Source: Mytilus trossulus (taxonomy: Eukaryota > Mollusca > Bivalvia > Mytilida > Mytilidae). From it: a stretch of DNA of 64,000 nucleotides. Below, one piece after another: positions 63,374 through 64,000 of the stretch. The DNA lies in the NCBI RefSeq assembly GCF_036588685.1, contig NC_086378.1, forward strand, positions 29,799,578 to 29,863,577, in the 5' to 3' direction. Numbering within the stretch: the first letter of the stretch is position 1; each line of letters opens with the position of its first letter. The notes beneath the pieces are model-generated. The model made no database searches. It was not told the origin of the DNA and was given only the letters and a program-made list of their open reading frames with translations. A program made the position numbers and the translations under genes.

Positions 63374-63498
63374 CTATGAAGTGGACGTTGTATCTTCTCC
63401 CTGTGAGTCCTCCGTAGATATATCGGCAATATCAAATGTGGCTGAATTGTGAATGACCATACACTTTGGTTTAAGTTCATCTATAACTGCTTGAAGTT
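63374..63498 (-). CDS. terminal exon of an unidentified minus-strand gene (partial)
   Basis: An acceptor with a long pyrimidine tract ending ATAG is followed by 125 bases: two bases completing a codon, 40 codons and TAG at 63374-63376. The peptide begins LQAVIDELKPKC and ends in an acidic, Ser/Thr-rich tail (EDSQGEDTTSTS). I do not recognise the family. The preceding exon must end in phase 1; none was found between 63,499 and 64,000, so it probably lies beyond the right edge. A coding remnant of a transposon is the main alternative. Confidence 0.45.
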
Positions 63499-64000
63499 CT
63501 ATATTGAGAGAGAAAAAAAGAATTTACAATGGCATCGAAATACTCATTTGAAAAAAAATGTAGCTTAAAATTTCTAATGGTTGCTTAAACTCTACACTGT
63601 GTGCTTAATAATATAATATAATATAGTGTTCTATTATAAATGATTCCCATGTCCCAATATATAAGATTTGGATTGAAAAGCATCTCAAAACGAGGTGCTA
63701 AAGGGACAAAAGACAAAATGTGTTAATTAACAAATTTTGTGCCTGCCTATAGCGAAAATTCCTTTCATTGCTTATATTTCTAATCTTAATCTACACCTTG
63801 TAGTTATCACCAGCTTTAATAATAATGTCTTGACAAATAAAATTTGCCTTTTCTAAAATAAAATAATAAATTCATACTTTATTTTGCCTCTGAACGAAGA
63901 TGATAAGCCATAAACTGACATTTTTACTATTGTTTTAATTATTTCTTATCCAACAGCTAAAGATAATACCAAGCTGTAAACAAAACACTGTTGTAGTGAC

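Overview
The window looks like nuclear DNA of a marine bivalve, most likely a mussel (Mytilus-like). It is AT-rich, its genes have small exons and long introns, and it is packed with short dispersed repeats of a kind I associate from memory with mussel genomes. The protein genes are animal genes: a FoxF forkhead factor, an ER-resident PDI-D/ERp29-type protein and a probable sperm microtubule inner protein. The species call is inference; the gene models below are read directly from frame, splice sites and conserved residues.

Layout. 1-5,462: intergenic DNA with dispersed repeats, ending in the FoxF promoter. 5,463-15,378 (+): FoxF, two coding exons around an 8.7 kb intron; the spliced protein has 401 residues. 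15,379-38,519: a repeat-rich gap holding Penelope-like reverse transcriptase remnants, a LINE 3' fragment, foldback elements, a minisatellite and a cluster of hammerhead-ribozyme repeats. 38,520-46,008 (+): an 11-exon PDI-D/ERp29-like gene encoding 391 residues, with a signal peptide, a CHEC active-site motif and a C-terminal HEEL. 46,600-46,830: another hammerhead repeat on the minus strand. 47,625-60,120 (-): a 7-exon gene of 206 residues, probably SPMIP8/TEPP-like, convergent with the PDI gene; a decayed LINE sits in its first intron and an RFX-type X-box lies just upstream of its start. 60,300-64,000: a MITE with 23 bp inverted repeats and the terminal exon of a minus-strand gene that continues past the right edge.

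The most notable signal is a retrozyme-like family. A conserved block carries the complete hammerhead ribozyme core (CTGATGA, stem II, GAAA, a short self-complementary stem III, GTC cleavage site, matching stem I). Three copies stand in tandem at about 31.16-31.97 kb, with predicted cleavage sites 366 and 362 nt apart. A monomer lies at 26.0-26.4 kb, a minus-strand copy with intact core at 46.6 kb, and decayed copies at 22.4, 23.7 and 30.2 kb. This matches the organisation of metazoan retrozymes (small circular RNAs made by self-cleaving tandem repeats). Penelope-like RT debris, the type of enzyme suspected of moving such elements, lies in the same interval.

The three main genes are not functionally linked as far as the sequence shows. 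FoxF is a mesodermal regulator, the PDI-D protein acts in ER folding, and the third is predicted to be an axonemal protein under ciliary (RFX) control.
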